Assembly: GCA_034440575.1 (NCBI GenBank)
Contig: JAOTOL010001565.1
Location: forward strand, 620,001 to 684,000
DNA: 64,000 nucleotides
Direction of reading: 5' to 3'
Source of the DNA: Imbricaverruca yamaguchii
Lineage: Eukaryota > Arthropoda > Thecostraca > Neoverrucidae
The notes beneath the pieces were generated by a model, which did no database searches, was not told the DNA's origin, and saw only the letters and a list, made by a program, of their open reading frames with translations. Shown piece by piece: positions 44,186-55,744 of this stretch (its first letter is position 1; the number at the start of each line of letters is the position of its first letter). Both the position numbers and the translations under genes were made by a program.

Positions 44186-45959
44186 GGTTGGAGTATTTTA
44201 CCTGCCAGGCCAATGTTTCGGCACTTATAGACTCAGATGTATTCGATCATCATATTACGACGTTTTGATGCACTGATCAATTTAGCCAGTTTCACAAATT
44301 AGTGCACGAATGAGCTTTCACGGGTCCACTATATCTATTTCTGACCCCAATTTCCCGTGCAATTGTTGAAATTATTGACTTATTCACCTCATGGCTTGCA
44401 ATCCACCAACTTCAAAAATGTATAGTCCTGATCAAAAATGTATAGTGGGGCCTAGTTCTGATATATGTTTTGGCCTAGTTCCGACTATCCGCTTTCGGCG
44501 CGTCCCTAGCTGGGGTCCTACGGATTTTTTTTCAGACGAAATTTGCAGGATCTGTGTGACGTCTCTAACAGCGGAATTTTTGACGCACATGTTCATATAT
44601 CATTCACCATCTTACTTGGGAACGTCGAAGTCTTGAAGATCGAGAATGGGACGATGTAGGTTATTTCCGGTTCAATTTGCATATATATGATTGTGGTATT
44701 TTTGGCCGGCGTATGTTAATAGAACACATTCTTATATTGCAATAAATTGGGAACTATGCTAGGGCCAACATTATCAAAGTACCAAACCCGGAGGTCAGGA
44801 CCCCTTCGACGCACCCGAGATCTCTAGCCATGGTGCTATGGTTTCCTATAGCCTTGCTGGTGCCTGGCAAAGACGGCATGCAGTTTGTTCCATCCAATAT
44901 TGAAAACACCCATCTGTCACTCCTAGTAAGACTGCATCAAGGCCCTCTTTGTCGGAGGTGTCGGGCTGGATAATATATCCTGTACATCCCAGATTATTTT
45001 AGCTTTTCATGAACTAGCTGAATGCCCCGATCAACGGCTCCTGAACCCAAGGCAATGGCAGCAAGCGCAAAACATGTACGCTGCATTTGACTCACAAGCG
45101 CAACATTCGTTTTCGGTGTTTGGAACGCGCAGGATCCGGCTGCGAGCTCCGAACGCCGGACGTAAATTTTTCCGTCCTCGCGGAAGGTATTCTCCGAGCT
45201 GCGAACGCTTCCTTTGTCTTGACCTGTCAGACAACGGTTGCAACACGGCCGCAAGGCTACATCGCACCCCTCCCCTCTCCCGCTTTCGGTCCCCGTGATG
45301 TAGTATTCCCAATTCCATCTTGAACTGGTGTGAGAGTGGAAAATGGTTCTTGAGCAAGTAAAGAGGGGAAAATTTAAGTACGAGACGTGTAATACAGGAT
45401 TTCGGCTCAAGACCTCGTGTACCAAACAATGGCGTGGCGTGGAAATTATTAATCGCGTTGGAAAGTAACAGTGGACAATTATTTCCAATTAAGTTTCATT
45501 TTCCGCCCAAACCGAGATGTCCTGTGACACCTCCGCGATATGGTCCTAGGAAGCGAGCCCGACCAGACCAGTGGCACGCATCAAGTAGCCAGTCGTTCTG
45601 CCTGCTGCGAGATGAAGTGTCTGTGAACTTCCTGAAAACGGAGGGTGCTGTTTGCCCGGAGGAAATTGATGTTGTTTACCCCAACGTAGCGGACGACTGC
45701 TGATGACTCCAGGCTACAAGGATGATGCCTGTTGGGGCGTGGAGAGATGCCTCGACTCCTCGTGGGAGTCGAGGAATGCTGTCCTTGGGAATGGGTGATG
45801 TCTTCTCAGGCAATTAAATGAAAGTGGGCAATCTGAAGAGCCTAGCAAAATAACGTTGTTGTCTTCAAAGATGCGTGAGTGCTTCTTGCATCGTGATTTG
45901 TGACTATTGTCTCTCGCTGAGTGAGGAATACTTCCGCGTATATACACCCTATCCCGTGA

Positions 45960-46503
45960 AGATTTGCCGCCGCGAGAGAGGCCGATTGATGCTGCGGAGT
46001 GTGACTCGCCGCGGGGAGCCCCGGCGCGCCGAGCCAGGTTCGGCTGTGGCGAGCGGACCCAGTAGGCCGGCTCTGGGACGGCACAGGTTGGGTCGGGCCG
46101 TGCTGTCTGTTTGGCTGCAGCTCGGCGGCGGCCGGCGGCTGGCGGCGGCGGTCGTGTGACGCCGACGTAAATCAGACCTCTGCAGCGGCCATTGCCGGCC
46201 GCTGTGGGCGCGTCTGTGCACCTATCGATTGCGGCGGCGGCGGCGACTGTGCCCTGTTGTGGACGGCAGCCTCATGGTGCACGGGGCGCACCCCGAGGGT
46301 GCCGCGCACGCCGCTGCTCAGTGGCGGCGCGGCGGCGCCGACCGTGGTTCGCCGCGCGGCCGGCAGACGGCGCGCCGGCGGCGGCTGCCCCGCCCGCCCG
46401 CCCGCCCGCCGCCGGCCCGCTGCCGTCAGTGGACGTGGGCTGGCGGCGACGGTGGCGACGGCAGCAGCGCCGCTCCGCACACACCACGCCACGCGCCGGT
46501 ACC
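45960..46503 (+). promoter_or_regulatory. GC-rich CpG-dense block upstream of candidate first exon
   Basis: The block has long GC-only stretches and many CpG dinucleotides, in contrast with the AT-rich sequence before 45950 and after 46650. It ends at ATG 46504. I infer a promoter plus 5' UTR. No TATA box or initiator was identified. The open frame running through it (Ala/Arg/Pro-rich) is probably composition only. Confidence 0.4.
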
Positions 46504-46612
46504 ATGACGTGCCAGCTCACCTGGCCGCAGACGATCCCGTGGAACGAGACCCGCATCACGTGGAACCTGCTCTGGGTGCCGCCCAAGACCACGGTCAACG
46601 TCATCAGTGATG
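46504..46612 (+). CDS. Candidate alternative first coding exon (possible RING-less LNX isoform)
   Basis: ATG at 46504 (context GGTACCATGA) opens 36 codons plus one base. The first 34 all end in G or C, the same bias as the LNX exons and unlike the flanking sequence. The peptide starts MTCQLTWPQ and ends VNVISD. The donor is G/GTCAGT at 46613; without splicing, the frame stops two codons later. The exon ends in phase 1, like zinc-finger exon 2 (32567), so both could join the same downstream exon. Mammalian LNX1 makes a p70 form lacking the RING from an internal promoter, which gives a precedent. I do not recognise the peptide. Alternatives: an internal exon using the acceptor CCGCAG at 46530 (phase 0, not compatible with exon 2), or the first exon of a separate gene. 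Confidence 0.45.
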
Positions 46613-49434
46613 GTCAGTGAACTGAGCTGACCGTGGTGGCTATCATAGCAGCGGTCTGCACAGGCTGGTACGCTGTTTTGTATGCATTAGTGAGGAAGGG
46701 GAGGGTGTAAAGAGCATGGCTATTGCATTTATTGAACATAATTCGGTGGCGGGAGGCAGCTGTGCTGGATGACTGCATACGCCTTATCTCGCCGAATGCG
46801 AGTTCAAAAAGCCGGTTATTTGCAACGGGTTAAGATATTCGGGAAGTAGTCGGCAAGCTAAGCAGGATGTGCATTTCAGTTATGTGACCTGAAGCCAAAA
46901 GATAAAAAGAAATCCAAGGGGAAACAAAATGAGATAATAATTTTAACCTTACAATCTCAACTCAATCTCAACTACAACCAATACAATTTCTCTCAACCCT
47001 ACAACTGAGACGTGATCTAGTTTGCATATCCTCGTGAATTTTGATGAAAAAAATTGGTTGGGAATACATATATATATATATATACACACTAATTTGAAAT
47101 CATTGGTCGTGACGGGCCTCCACACTCGGTCACAATTAACCTTCAAAATTTAGCTAACTGCTTAAGCACTTGTTCTCATCAGAACTAGTATATGCATGCT
47201 TCCATTTTGAAGGTCACATAGACAGGCAAGTAATATGTACATCTAGCCTATGCTACCTGGCTGTTTTGAAAAGATGTACAATGCACCCTTCGAGTTTACG
47301 GTAGAATTACTAAGCCTTAACACTATAATTGTAAGAACACATTTTCCGCAGAAAACGTAATCATGACAATCGAGCTTTTTAATTGCAGGTTATGGCTCAC
47401 TTGCCCTTACCTCTGAACCGAACCCAAATACTGCTTGTTCATGTGAGAAAATTGAAATGCAATTAAGCGTAATTATGCACAATTCAAGCACCTTTTCTCG
47501 CCATTACAACCTCTAATGAACTGGTCCACCAAAATATTTCCACCAAATTGAATTATCCCGTTACCTTGAACGTTATGAATTTATTATGCAAATGAATGGC
47601 CGCCCGACCAATCAAACATCAAAATCTCAACTCATCCATGAAGTTGAGATCCACCAGTTGAGCCCAAACAACACAACTTTAGCTGAGTGAGAGAAGTTTT
47701 CATTTCCTCCTCCAAAGGCTATTATTTGGGCTTGCATTACAAAAATTATGCTTCCCTTTGTTTTCTGTGAATCCGTTCTGTAGTTCTCTGCTTATATCGC
47801 GAAATGTCCTACACTTTCTGATGCGTGTGATACAATGCTACGTCCAAGAATGGGGAAGTGAGAATACGATTTTGCGGGTGAGGGGCAATGCGGGCACCTG
47901 GACGGACGTTTTATGGCTTTCGACGCAAAAATATTGGAATAGGTTCGAAATATGTTGTCTTCGAGCGTCTATTCTCGCCGTTTGCCATATTTAGCCAGGT
48001 ACATAATTGTGCTCAAGCTCGACACTGGTGCAAAGCAGACCTTTCCCTATTCCGATCATTCCCCACCCGCTCAGTTACGTGAGACAGAGGACGCGAAAGT
48101 ATGTGGTAAAGTAAGTAGTAAATGTGCCGTGGCGAGCGATGCGAGACTGCCGGTTGGCTGCGTATTAACAGTTTATGTAGTTTATGTATGTCCTGCAATT
48201 CATTTTTCGTAAAGTGGAAGGCAGCAGGCGAAGACAAAATCCGTAATGGTGTCGAAACAAGTTTGGAATGCGATAGGCAAATGCAGGCAAAAGAAGATAT
48301 CTACAAATGAAGCGGTTGCAATCTGCATTTGCTGATAGGGTTGTCATGACACAGGTACCAGGAATCGGACATGGTGAAGAGTAAGTCACTACAGTTGTGC
48401 GATGCAAAGCACGGGGAAAAACTAGAAATCCTGTGTTGTCCAATCCTGCACCCCCCGTTATGCCCGAAGAGACAGTTTGGTTAGAGGAGTAAGTATGCAG
48501 CCGTGATTCAGCACACCAGAGAAAAAAAAGTTTTTAAATATATGAGAATCACAGAGAATCTTGAATGGTAGTATTCAGACGCTAAAAAATAATAGAGCTC
48601 ATTGCTATGCTCACTGCACGCCCGTTCCGTCGTCCTGCTTCACGAGAACGGTACGACAAATGGGACAACTATTCATTGACAAGAGTTACACCAGGTCGGA
48701 ATACCAATCAGTGAGTAATTGCGATATAACATTTTGCACTGTTTCCCCTATTTGCTAGCTTATTGAAATATTTGTATTAATTTAACGACAAATTGGAGAT
48801 GTATAATAGCAGTATGCACTTCAACAATGCCATCGACCGGATAATGCGCGCCGGATGTCCGCCCTGAATACATTTGATAGAGTATGATTGCACCACATTT
48901 TAGTCAGGAGAGCGGATTTATGATTGGCTGAGGACTCGCTCGTGAGCAAACCTTGGTGAATGCGCCAGGCTCACCATGCCAATGATGTTTGCTGTCGATG
49001 GAAAACGGTTAGTTCAGGTTCTTCATCGGATCGGTTTTCGCCCGGTAATGGCTAAGAGTGAGCAAGAACTTGAAAACATGGCCTGTTTTCTAAACTGATG
49101 AAATCCTGGGTAATTTTCATGTTCGGAAATTGATTAGGAATTGTTAAACTAGGTGTAAGTTGTATGGTTTGATTGGATTACATACACATTTTTATATATG
49201 ACTGTCTTCCCCCTACGGTGCCGCAGTACGACGATCCGTATCCGAAGCATGCCGGATGCCGATGCGAAGAAGCATGCCGGATGTTTGTCATGTAATGTAG
49301 CATATGCGATGCACAATCCTTCCGACAGACGCGGACACCTGGCGCGTGCTTTACATCCTGCTCCCGGCGTCCCCGTCTCCTACCAACACCGTCGTCACCT
49401 CCTGCTGGTCTGACGAGCTGTGGCAGCTGCCTGC

Positions 49435-49620
49435 CCTTCATCACACTCCCGGCGTCCTCCGGTGGCCGCCTGCTCCCCATCCCACTCCCGGCGTCCCCCG
49501 GTGGCCGCCTGCTCCCCATCCCACTCCCGGCGTCCTCTGGTGGCCGCCTGCTCCCCATCCCACTCCCGGCGTCCTCCGGTGGCCGCCTGCTCCCCATCCC
49601 ACTCCCAGCGTCCTGGTGGC
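49435..49620 (+). repeat. Minisatellite, 39-bp unit, about 5 copies
   Basis: The unit is CGGTGGCCGCCTGCTCCCCA, then TCCCACTCCCGGCGTCCTC. Related single units recur at 49675-49750. Confidence 0.92.
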
Positions 49621-50136
49621 CGCCTACCTACGCCGTCGTCACCTCCTGCTGTCCTGACGAGCTGGCGGAAACCTGCCCTCCACTCCACTCCCGGCGTCCT
49701 GGTGGCCGCCTGCCCCCCATCCCACTCCCGGCGTCCTGGTGGCCGCCGAGCCACATTGTCTTCACTTGCAGCTGGCCTGACAAGTTGCGGCGGTGAGCCG
49801 CCTCCAGACTACTGGCCTTCCCTGCTTCCGACACCGCTGACATTCCTAACCCTGATCAGCCTGAACAGCTGCCATCCGCGGCGCTGCGGAACGGTGTGAT
49901 GCTCGACGGTGACGCAGCTGGCAATAAAGTGACTTCTGTTTGTGATATGCTCTGTTGTCTCGATTGCCTCATCGGGCGCGAATGCAGGCAGGAATTAACA
50001 ACACGGTGGTCAGTTGTCACACAGTGGTTATCAATCTCACTAATATCAAGCCATGCATCTCGGTCCATAACCTCCGAGTTAGTTGCTTCTTATCTCTGAA
50101 TCGGAAAACAAAACCAAATGGCACTGTTGTGCGGAA

Positions 50137-51490
50137 GGCAGATTGAAGATGAAAAAGGCATGCAGCAAACAGCATGTATGATTGCGACTTCATGTTCTCA
50201 AAACAGCAATAACAACTACCACAATTCCCAACGGCCAGGCAGTGTTGCATATGCAAATTCTGTGTCTAATCTACGCCAAGTTCGATGATAACTCGCTTAA
50301 CTTCGATAGTTTAGTGTAGTTCTTTGGAGTTTAAAATGCGTGCATCGTTTTCAACATTGGGGAACACACTTTGGAAATGGTGCGACTAATTGCGACAGGA
50401 GGGCATTCGTTATCGGCGCTTCTTATTCAAATCGGCTGTACTGCCGGCAGAGTCGAGTTCCATCTCCCAGCATGGTGCGCGTGTTCCACAATTGATCGCA
50501 CCATTCCGAACCGCCGAAATCGCATGCACTTATTGCTGAAATGCGTGCGCTATTCCCGAAATTGAACGCAAGCAATGCAATCGAGCCTATTATCGCTCAG
50601 ATACATGAAAACAGTAGTAGAAGGCTGCCGCACAATGGATTCTCAGATCCCCTGTTCGCGCTCTGTGCTGTTGGCTCCCCCAGTCCGGTACCACCGTGCC
50701 ATGAGTGACAGCGGGTCTCGGGGCACATCCGAGCGTGGTGGTACAGTGGGTGGAGAGGCACAGCTGGCCGGGCGGCCACCAGGGTTGGGACCACTCCCCG
50801 CACTCCTGGATGTGATGACCGCAATCCAGACCCTTGTTTACGTAGAACCGAAAAAAGAACACAACAGAAAGAGAACAAAACAGAACATACAACCACAGTA
50901 CCGTGGGCGGAAGTAACAGGGAAGCAATCGTACGTATGATAAGCGGCCATTGGGACACGTGCATATGCCGTGTATTTCACGCATAACGTGCACGTTTGGG
51001 TCAGTTCATGTCGCGTTCAACGCCAAAGCAGCCAGGTAAATGGGCAGTGCCGCCGCACATGAGCTTCGCCTCGTAACGATCTTTGCCTGGAACAATGCGG
51101 GCTGCCCCCAATAAATCAGATGCACAGATAATTAATTGGTCTGCGAGACGACAGCGACGAATCAAATGCCGAAGGTCGTGCAATGGTCTGACGTGATGTA
51201 CGATAGTCACCGTTTATTGCCTTCCCAACATTTAATATCGCATGAATACAGGGCGAGGCTCTACCGCTTTGAATATTGGTGTTGGTATTGCCACAGGTTC
51301 TCGTTCATATCCTACAGTGCTTTTGTGTTTGTCCTGCTCGCTGCTCTTCGGATGTTTGATTTCTATGAGAGTCAGCATACACCCTGTGTATTGACCACAG
51401 ACTTGTGGAATCTCGAATTGACGAATGGCTTGGCATAGTTCCAGTGGAATGGAAAATACGCGGTATCACGGAACTGAAATTCCAAAATGG
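50137..51490 (+). repeat. Left arm of a 1.35-kb imperfect inverted repeat
   Basis: Reverse complement of 52683-54030 at roughly 80% identity by eye. Anchors include AAAAGGCATGC, TTGCATATGCAAATTCTGTG, ACGCCAAGTTCGATGATAAC, GGCTCCCCCAGTCCGG, GGCGGCCACCAGGGTTGGGA and GGAATGGAAAATACGC. It lacks the two U insertions that the right arm carries, so it records their empty sites. No transposase or other coding sequence is evident. Confidence 0.85.
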
Positions 51491-52265
51491 CTGATGATTT
51501 TGGCAGTGGGTGCATCGACTGTGGTTTCTGACGCGTGAAATGAGGTGATTCTCCATGTATGTCAAACGCTTTGACGTTGTTCTCCTATTTCATTGTTCAT
51601 CAACTATGTTTGGGAAGTGAACATCCGGAACTTGTATTATTAGGGTTGATCGAATATTTGAGGTAGTTGTTGTCGCGTTATGTTTGAAGAAGCACGACCA
51701 GATCCTTGTTGTGGCAAAGGATAGCAGTTGCGACGTCAGCGCGAAGCCCCACCTACGTTCTCGGGCAGCTGAATGTTCGTCGGCAGTGCCAGTGTCCCGA
51801 GCCGGGTCAATGGCGCTTGATTTTCCAAGGTGGTCTGTCCGTGCGTTAGTGGGTGCAGCTTACATTCTGCTAGTTGGTAGCCTCAGTAAAGGACCCGCAG
51901 TCGCTTTCACATGAATTCACCCACAGTTAATTTCACAAGACTCCCAATGGTTTTTGCCTCGTGATTTTGTTCTTTAATGGTTGTGACTGAAGAAAATGAA
52001 AAATAAAGTTTCCCAACAACAGATCGGCTAATACAATCATAACAACAACAAAAAAAAATTCCACGCATCTTCCTCTCCTCATTCTACAAAGGCTCCTTTT
52101 CTTCCTGCGCTGTGCACTGCCATTTTTCACTGTCTGACTGGGACCTTACCACCAACAAGCTGAGCCCTTATAAAGTTAATACGAGTTAATAAAGTATTAA
52201 GGCTTAATAAAGGCCACAGTGGCCCTTCTGGGTTAAGCCTATCTAGGAAAGATACTAGACAATTA

Positions 52266-52380
52266 CATGATTTCTAGGAGACTCAGAATGCACCCCATGC
52301 AGTGACCACAGTCCTGTGGAATCTTGAATTATCCACCCCAGTCAATCCGTTATATCAAGTTCCAAGGGAACTACTATATA
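52266..52380 (+). repeat. Third partial copy of the inverted-repeat sequence
   Basis: GATTTCTAGGAGACTCAGAA, TGACCACAGTCCTGTGGAAT and CTTGAATTATCC are collinear with 51355-51425 of the left arm. This shows the arms belong to a dispersed repeat family rather than a single local inversion. Confidence 0.6.
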
Positions 52381-53268
52381 TCCCAACATATCTAGCATTA
52401 TTCACCTAATATTGCACATCACACTCCTCAACAATTTCAAACTCCTCCAATCATGCCCCATTGTGCTACCAGTATCACATATCATCCCTTGGCTTCATAG
52501 TAACTGTTTGTGCATGGATATGAGCTGCAATTGAGGTATGACCATGACCATCATTAGATCTGAATAAATATTTAATTTTGGCAATTCATTCATGATTTTA
52601 TTTTGATTCATGTGATTCACATCTGCATCTTTTCTTCGTGACACTTTGTATTTTCCTTTTGCTAAAATTATGAACTACTTGGAAACTTGAGTTCTGTCAT
52701 ACTGCGTATTTTCCATTCAACCTGAACGATACCAATCCATTCGATAATTCTGAATTATACAGGACTGTGGTCACTATATGGGGTGTATTCTGAATCTCCC
52801 AGAAATCAAGTATCCGAGCAGCATCGAGCAGGAAAGGCGACAAAAATGTTGCAGGATATGCACGAGAACACGTGACAACACCAGCACCAATGTTCAAAGC
52901 CATCGTCGCTATCGTCTCGCAGACCAATTATTTCCCTGTGCATCTGATTTATGGGGGTAGCCCGCATTGTTCCAGGCAAAGATCGTTACGAGGCGAGGCT
53001 CATGTGCGGCGGCACTGCCCATTTACCTGGCTGCGTTGGCGTTGAACGCGACATGAACTGACCCAAACGTGCACGTTATGCGTGAAATACATGGCGTATG
53101 CACGTGTCCCAATGACCGCGGGCCATGCATACGATTGCTTCCCTGTCCCTTCTGTCCACAGAACTGTGGTTGTAGGTTCTGGTTCTCTTTCTTCCGTGTT
53201 TTTTTTCTGTTCCGCATAAGCATGGGTCTGGATCACGGTCATCACATCCAGGAGTACGGAGAGTGGAC

Positions 53269-53321
53269 TGGTCGCCACATGACCAATGTAGTCGATGCGC
53301 CCTAAAGCCCTCATAACTAAC
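53269..53321 (+). mobile_element. Ultra-short retroposon U, 53 bp, with duplication and empty site
   Basis: The direct repeat GAGAGTGGAC flanks it (53259-53268 and 53322-53331). The body starts TGGTCGCCACATGACC and contains GTAGTCGATGCGCCC, TAAAGCCC and ATAACTAAC. The left arm of the inverted repeat (near 50795-50815) carries the uninterrupted counterpart. Confidence 0.88.
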
Positions 53322-53796
53322 GAGAGTGGACCAAACCCTGGTGGCCGCCCGACCAGCTGTGCCTCTCCACCCACTGTATCAGCACGGTCGGATGTGCCCA
53401 AGACCCGCTGTCACTCATGGCCACGGTGTGCCGGACTGGGGGAGCCAACAGCACCGAGCGCGACCCGGGTCTGGGATGCCGTTGTGCGGCAGACGTCTAC
53501 CGTTTCCGCGTAGTTGGAGAATCGGCTCGATTGCATCGCTTGCGTCCAGTTTCTGTAATATCGCACGCATTTCAGCAGTAAGTGCATGTGATTTCGGCAG
53601 TTCGGAATGGTGCGTTCAGTTGCGGAACACGCGCACCATGCTGGCAGATGGAATCCGATTCCGCCTACAGTATAGCCGATTCGAATAAGAAGCGCCGAAA
53701 ATGAATGCGCTCCTGTCAAGATTCGTTGTACTGTTACTTGCTTCGACAGTAAATATGCTATTACTATTTTCAAAGTGCGTTCTCCAAACTATCGAA

Positions 53797-53850
53797 TGGA
53801 CGTTAAATGACTCCGTAGTCGGCGTGCCTTTAAGCCCAAATAATCAATCT
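53797..53850 (+). mobile_element. Ultra-short retroposon U, 54 bp, with duplication and empty site
   Basis: The direct repeat AAACTATCGAA flanks it (53786-53796 and 53851-53861). The body starts TGGACGTTAAATGACTCC and contains GTAGTCGGCGTGCC and AAGCCCAAATAATC. The left arm near 50300-50318 has a single copy of the target, with no insertion. Confidence 0.88.
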
Positions 53851-54906
53851 AAACTATCGAAGTTAAGCAAGTTTATCCTCGGAACTTGGCGTAGATTAGA
53901 CACAATTTGCATATGCAACACCACCTGGTCGTTGGGTACTGCAGTAGTGGTTATTACTGTTTCGAAAACATGCGATTATAATCCTAGGTGCTGTTTGATG
54001 CATGCCTTTTCCATTCTAAAGGCAACTTCAAAAGGCAACAGCGTCAGTCGGTTCCCGCGGCAACGCTGGTTTGAAGTTGTATTATTTTATGGCACGCCTC
54101 CAGATTTGCCGCCAATTATGAGAGTATGATGCCAAATTGCCAAGAGCCAGTGTGGCGCGCGTGAGGGCGCTCGAAAAAAAATCCCTGGTGAACTTCGTGA
54201 GGATAACGCTGAACATTGTCTCCATGTCCCGGTGTAGTGTCGTTCTCCGTCTCCACGGCCGCATGTCTCCTCAGCCGTCGCGTCCAACAGCGGCAGGCTC
54301 GTGCTGGTGGCGGTGACGTGGCGTCTGCTCGGTCGGCGTCCCCTCAGCCGTTGCCCGCCTCGTGAGCGGCTGTCAGGCAGTCCCGCCGGGTCGTGTGATG
54401 GGATCCCCTGTCTGCGCTGAGTGTCAGCTGGGCCGGCGGCTGAAGTCGCACCCAGCTGAATGTCCGTGGTCCCACGTTACTGGCGCATGATTTTGGTGCG
54501 TGTTCCGCCCGAGTGGCTGCTGTGCTGCTGCGCCATTGGGAAGCTGCTGAACGTCACGGCGGTGTTTTTTTTTGCATTCTTCGTAAGAGATGTTCGATGG
54601 TCTTTGTGGTACAAAAGTAGTCATCTATGTGCAGATGAGTGGTATGCAAAACGGTACTTCTGATGTGGGCTTCCCTCATTATGTACTTCGATGAACTCAA
54701 AATGACAGGGGTTGGCGCGCCCTGAGCACCAAGCCACCATCCCAATCAGCATATCCTTCTTAAGTTATCTTAAGTTGGGTTCTTAGCATATCCTTAAGTT
54801 TAGTCCGAATGCTTATTGCTTCATGAACCAGGGTCTTCAACAGGGGTTGTTTGGTGAATGATGTCCCTACCAGCCAATCTGGGGCTTTGAGTTCAGCGAC
54901 ATGATT

Positions 54907-55073
54907 TTTATCAGTTTAGCGTGTTATTAGCGCACCGACACGGTCGTCTCCGATCTTAGCGGACCATTTCCGGCTTATCTTTCCAGCTGATCCAGGCGAC
55001 TCGAGATCTGCTTTGCGAATACAGGGAGGCCAATGCGGGCCGGCGTTCTAACCAACTGAGGTATCGGGGCGCC
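54907..55073 (-). mobile_element. SINE-2 (tRNA-derived), minus-strand copy
   Basis: On the minus strand the head reads GCGCCCCGATACCTCAGTTG, then GTTAGAACGCCGG (A-box-like), and TCTCGAGTCGCC stands at the B-box position. The 3' part GTGTCGGTGCGCTAATAACA, then CGCTAAACTG, matches the SINE at 62697-62890. Confidence 0.7.
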
Positions 55074-55155
55074 GTCTACGTGCTTCATATCCCATGCTAA
55101 TTCCGTACTAATATATTTATTAAATCTCCACCGCCTCCGAGCCTGCAGCTACCAA

Positions 55156-55209
55156 ATGGGCGTTGCATGACCGATGCAGTTGATGCGCCCCTAAACTCCA
55201 ATAACAACA
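55156..55209 (+). mobile_element. Ultra-short retroposon U copy
   Basis: It starts ATGGGCGTTGCATGACC and contains GATGCAGTTGATGCGCCC and CTAAACTCCAATAACAAC. The stem has one G-U pair. No target duplication found. Confidence 0.75.
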
Positions 55210-55744
55210 GCCCGCATGTACGGAGGATGCACTGCTGCGTCTTCTCCGTAGGAGACATTTACAAAATATTGTCAATATGGGAATTATTGGAAGTGTGACA
55301 ATGGAACATTGTTTATTGCGAAACTGCTGAAGCGGCATTGTGTGGTGTTAAAACTTCCCGCAAAACATCCGGCTCGATGACATCTATAGCCAATCTGGTG
55401 GCCACACGGGCTTAATAACGAGAGAAAAACAAACTGCGGTGCGAATGCTACTCTGGTCCCGGGCGCATTCGAGCATATGACGGTCGAAAACAACGTCCCA
55501 TCCGTGTAAGCTCGTCAGTGCACATGTCTCCACCATGTGCGTCACGTAACGGCCATGTGCCGTCGTGGTGCGGCCGCAGCGTCAGTGCACATGTCTACAT
55601 GTCTTCACCGTGTGCGTCGCCCAGCGGCCATGCTGTGCCGCCGTGGCGCGGTGACAGTGTCGCCCCCGCAGTGTCACCCCTGTCACGTGCCAGAGGTGTT
55701 TGCGGCGTCAATGGCCCGGCTTCGACCGGCCGCCGCCGCGCTGT

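Larger units (their letters stand above)
52683..54030 (-). repeat. Right arm of the 1.35-kb imperfect inverted repeat
   Basis: Pairs with 50137-51490 and contains two additional short insertions (53269-53321 and 53797-53850), each with target duplications. Confidence 0.85.

Noticed and set aside
43257..44230. Open frames of 140-216 codons on both strands
   Set aside because: Unit lengths of 93 and 87 bp keep any frame open; composition and periodicity explain them.
45434..45703. 89-codon plus-strand frame
   Set aside because: No motif, no splice-site support and no repeated relative in the window; cannot be distinguished from chance.
46192..46503. Upstream extension of the candidate first exon (Ala/Arg/Pro-rich, about 100 codons)
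   Set aside because: Open in several frames because the block is nearly all G and C; the ATG at 46504 has the better context and marks where codon bias becomes specific to one frame.
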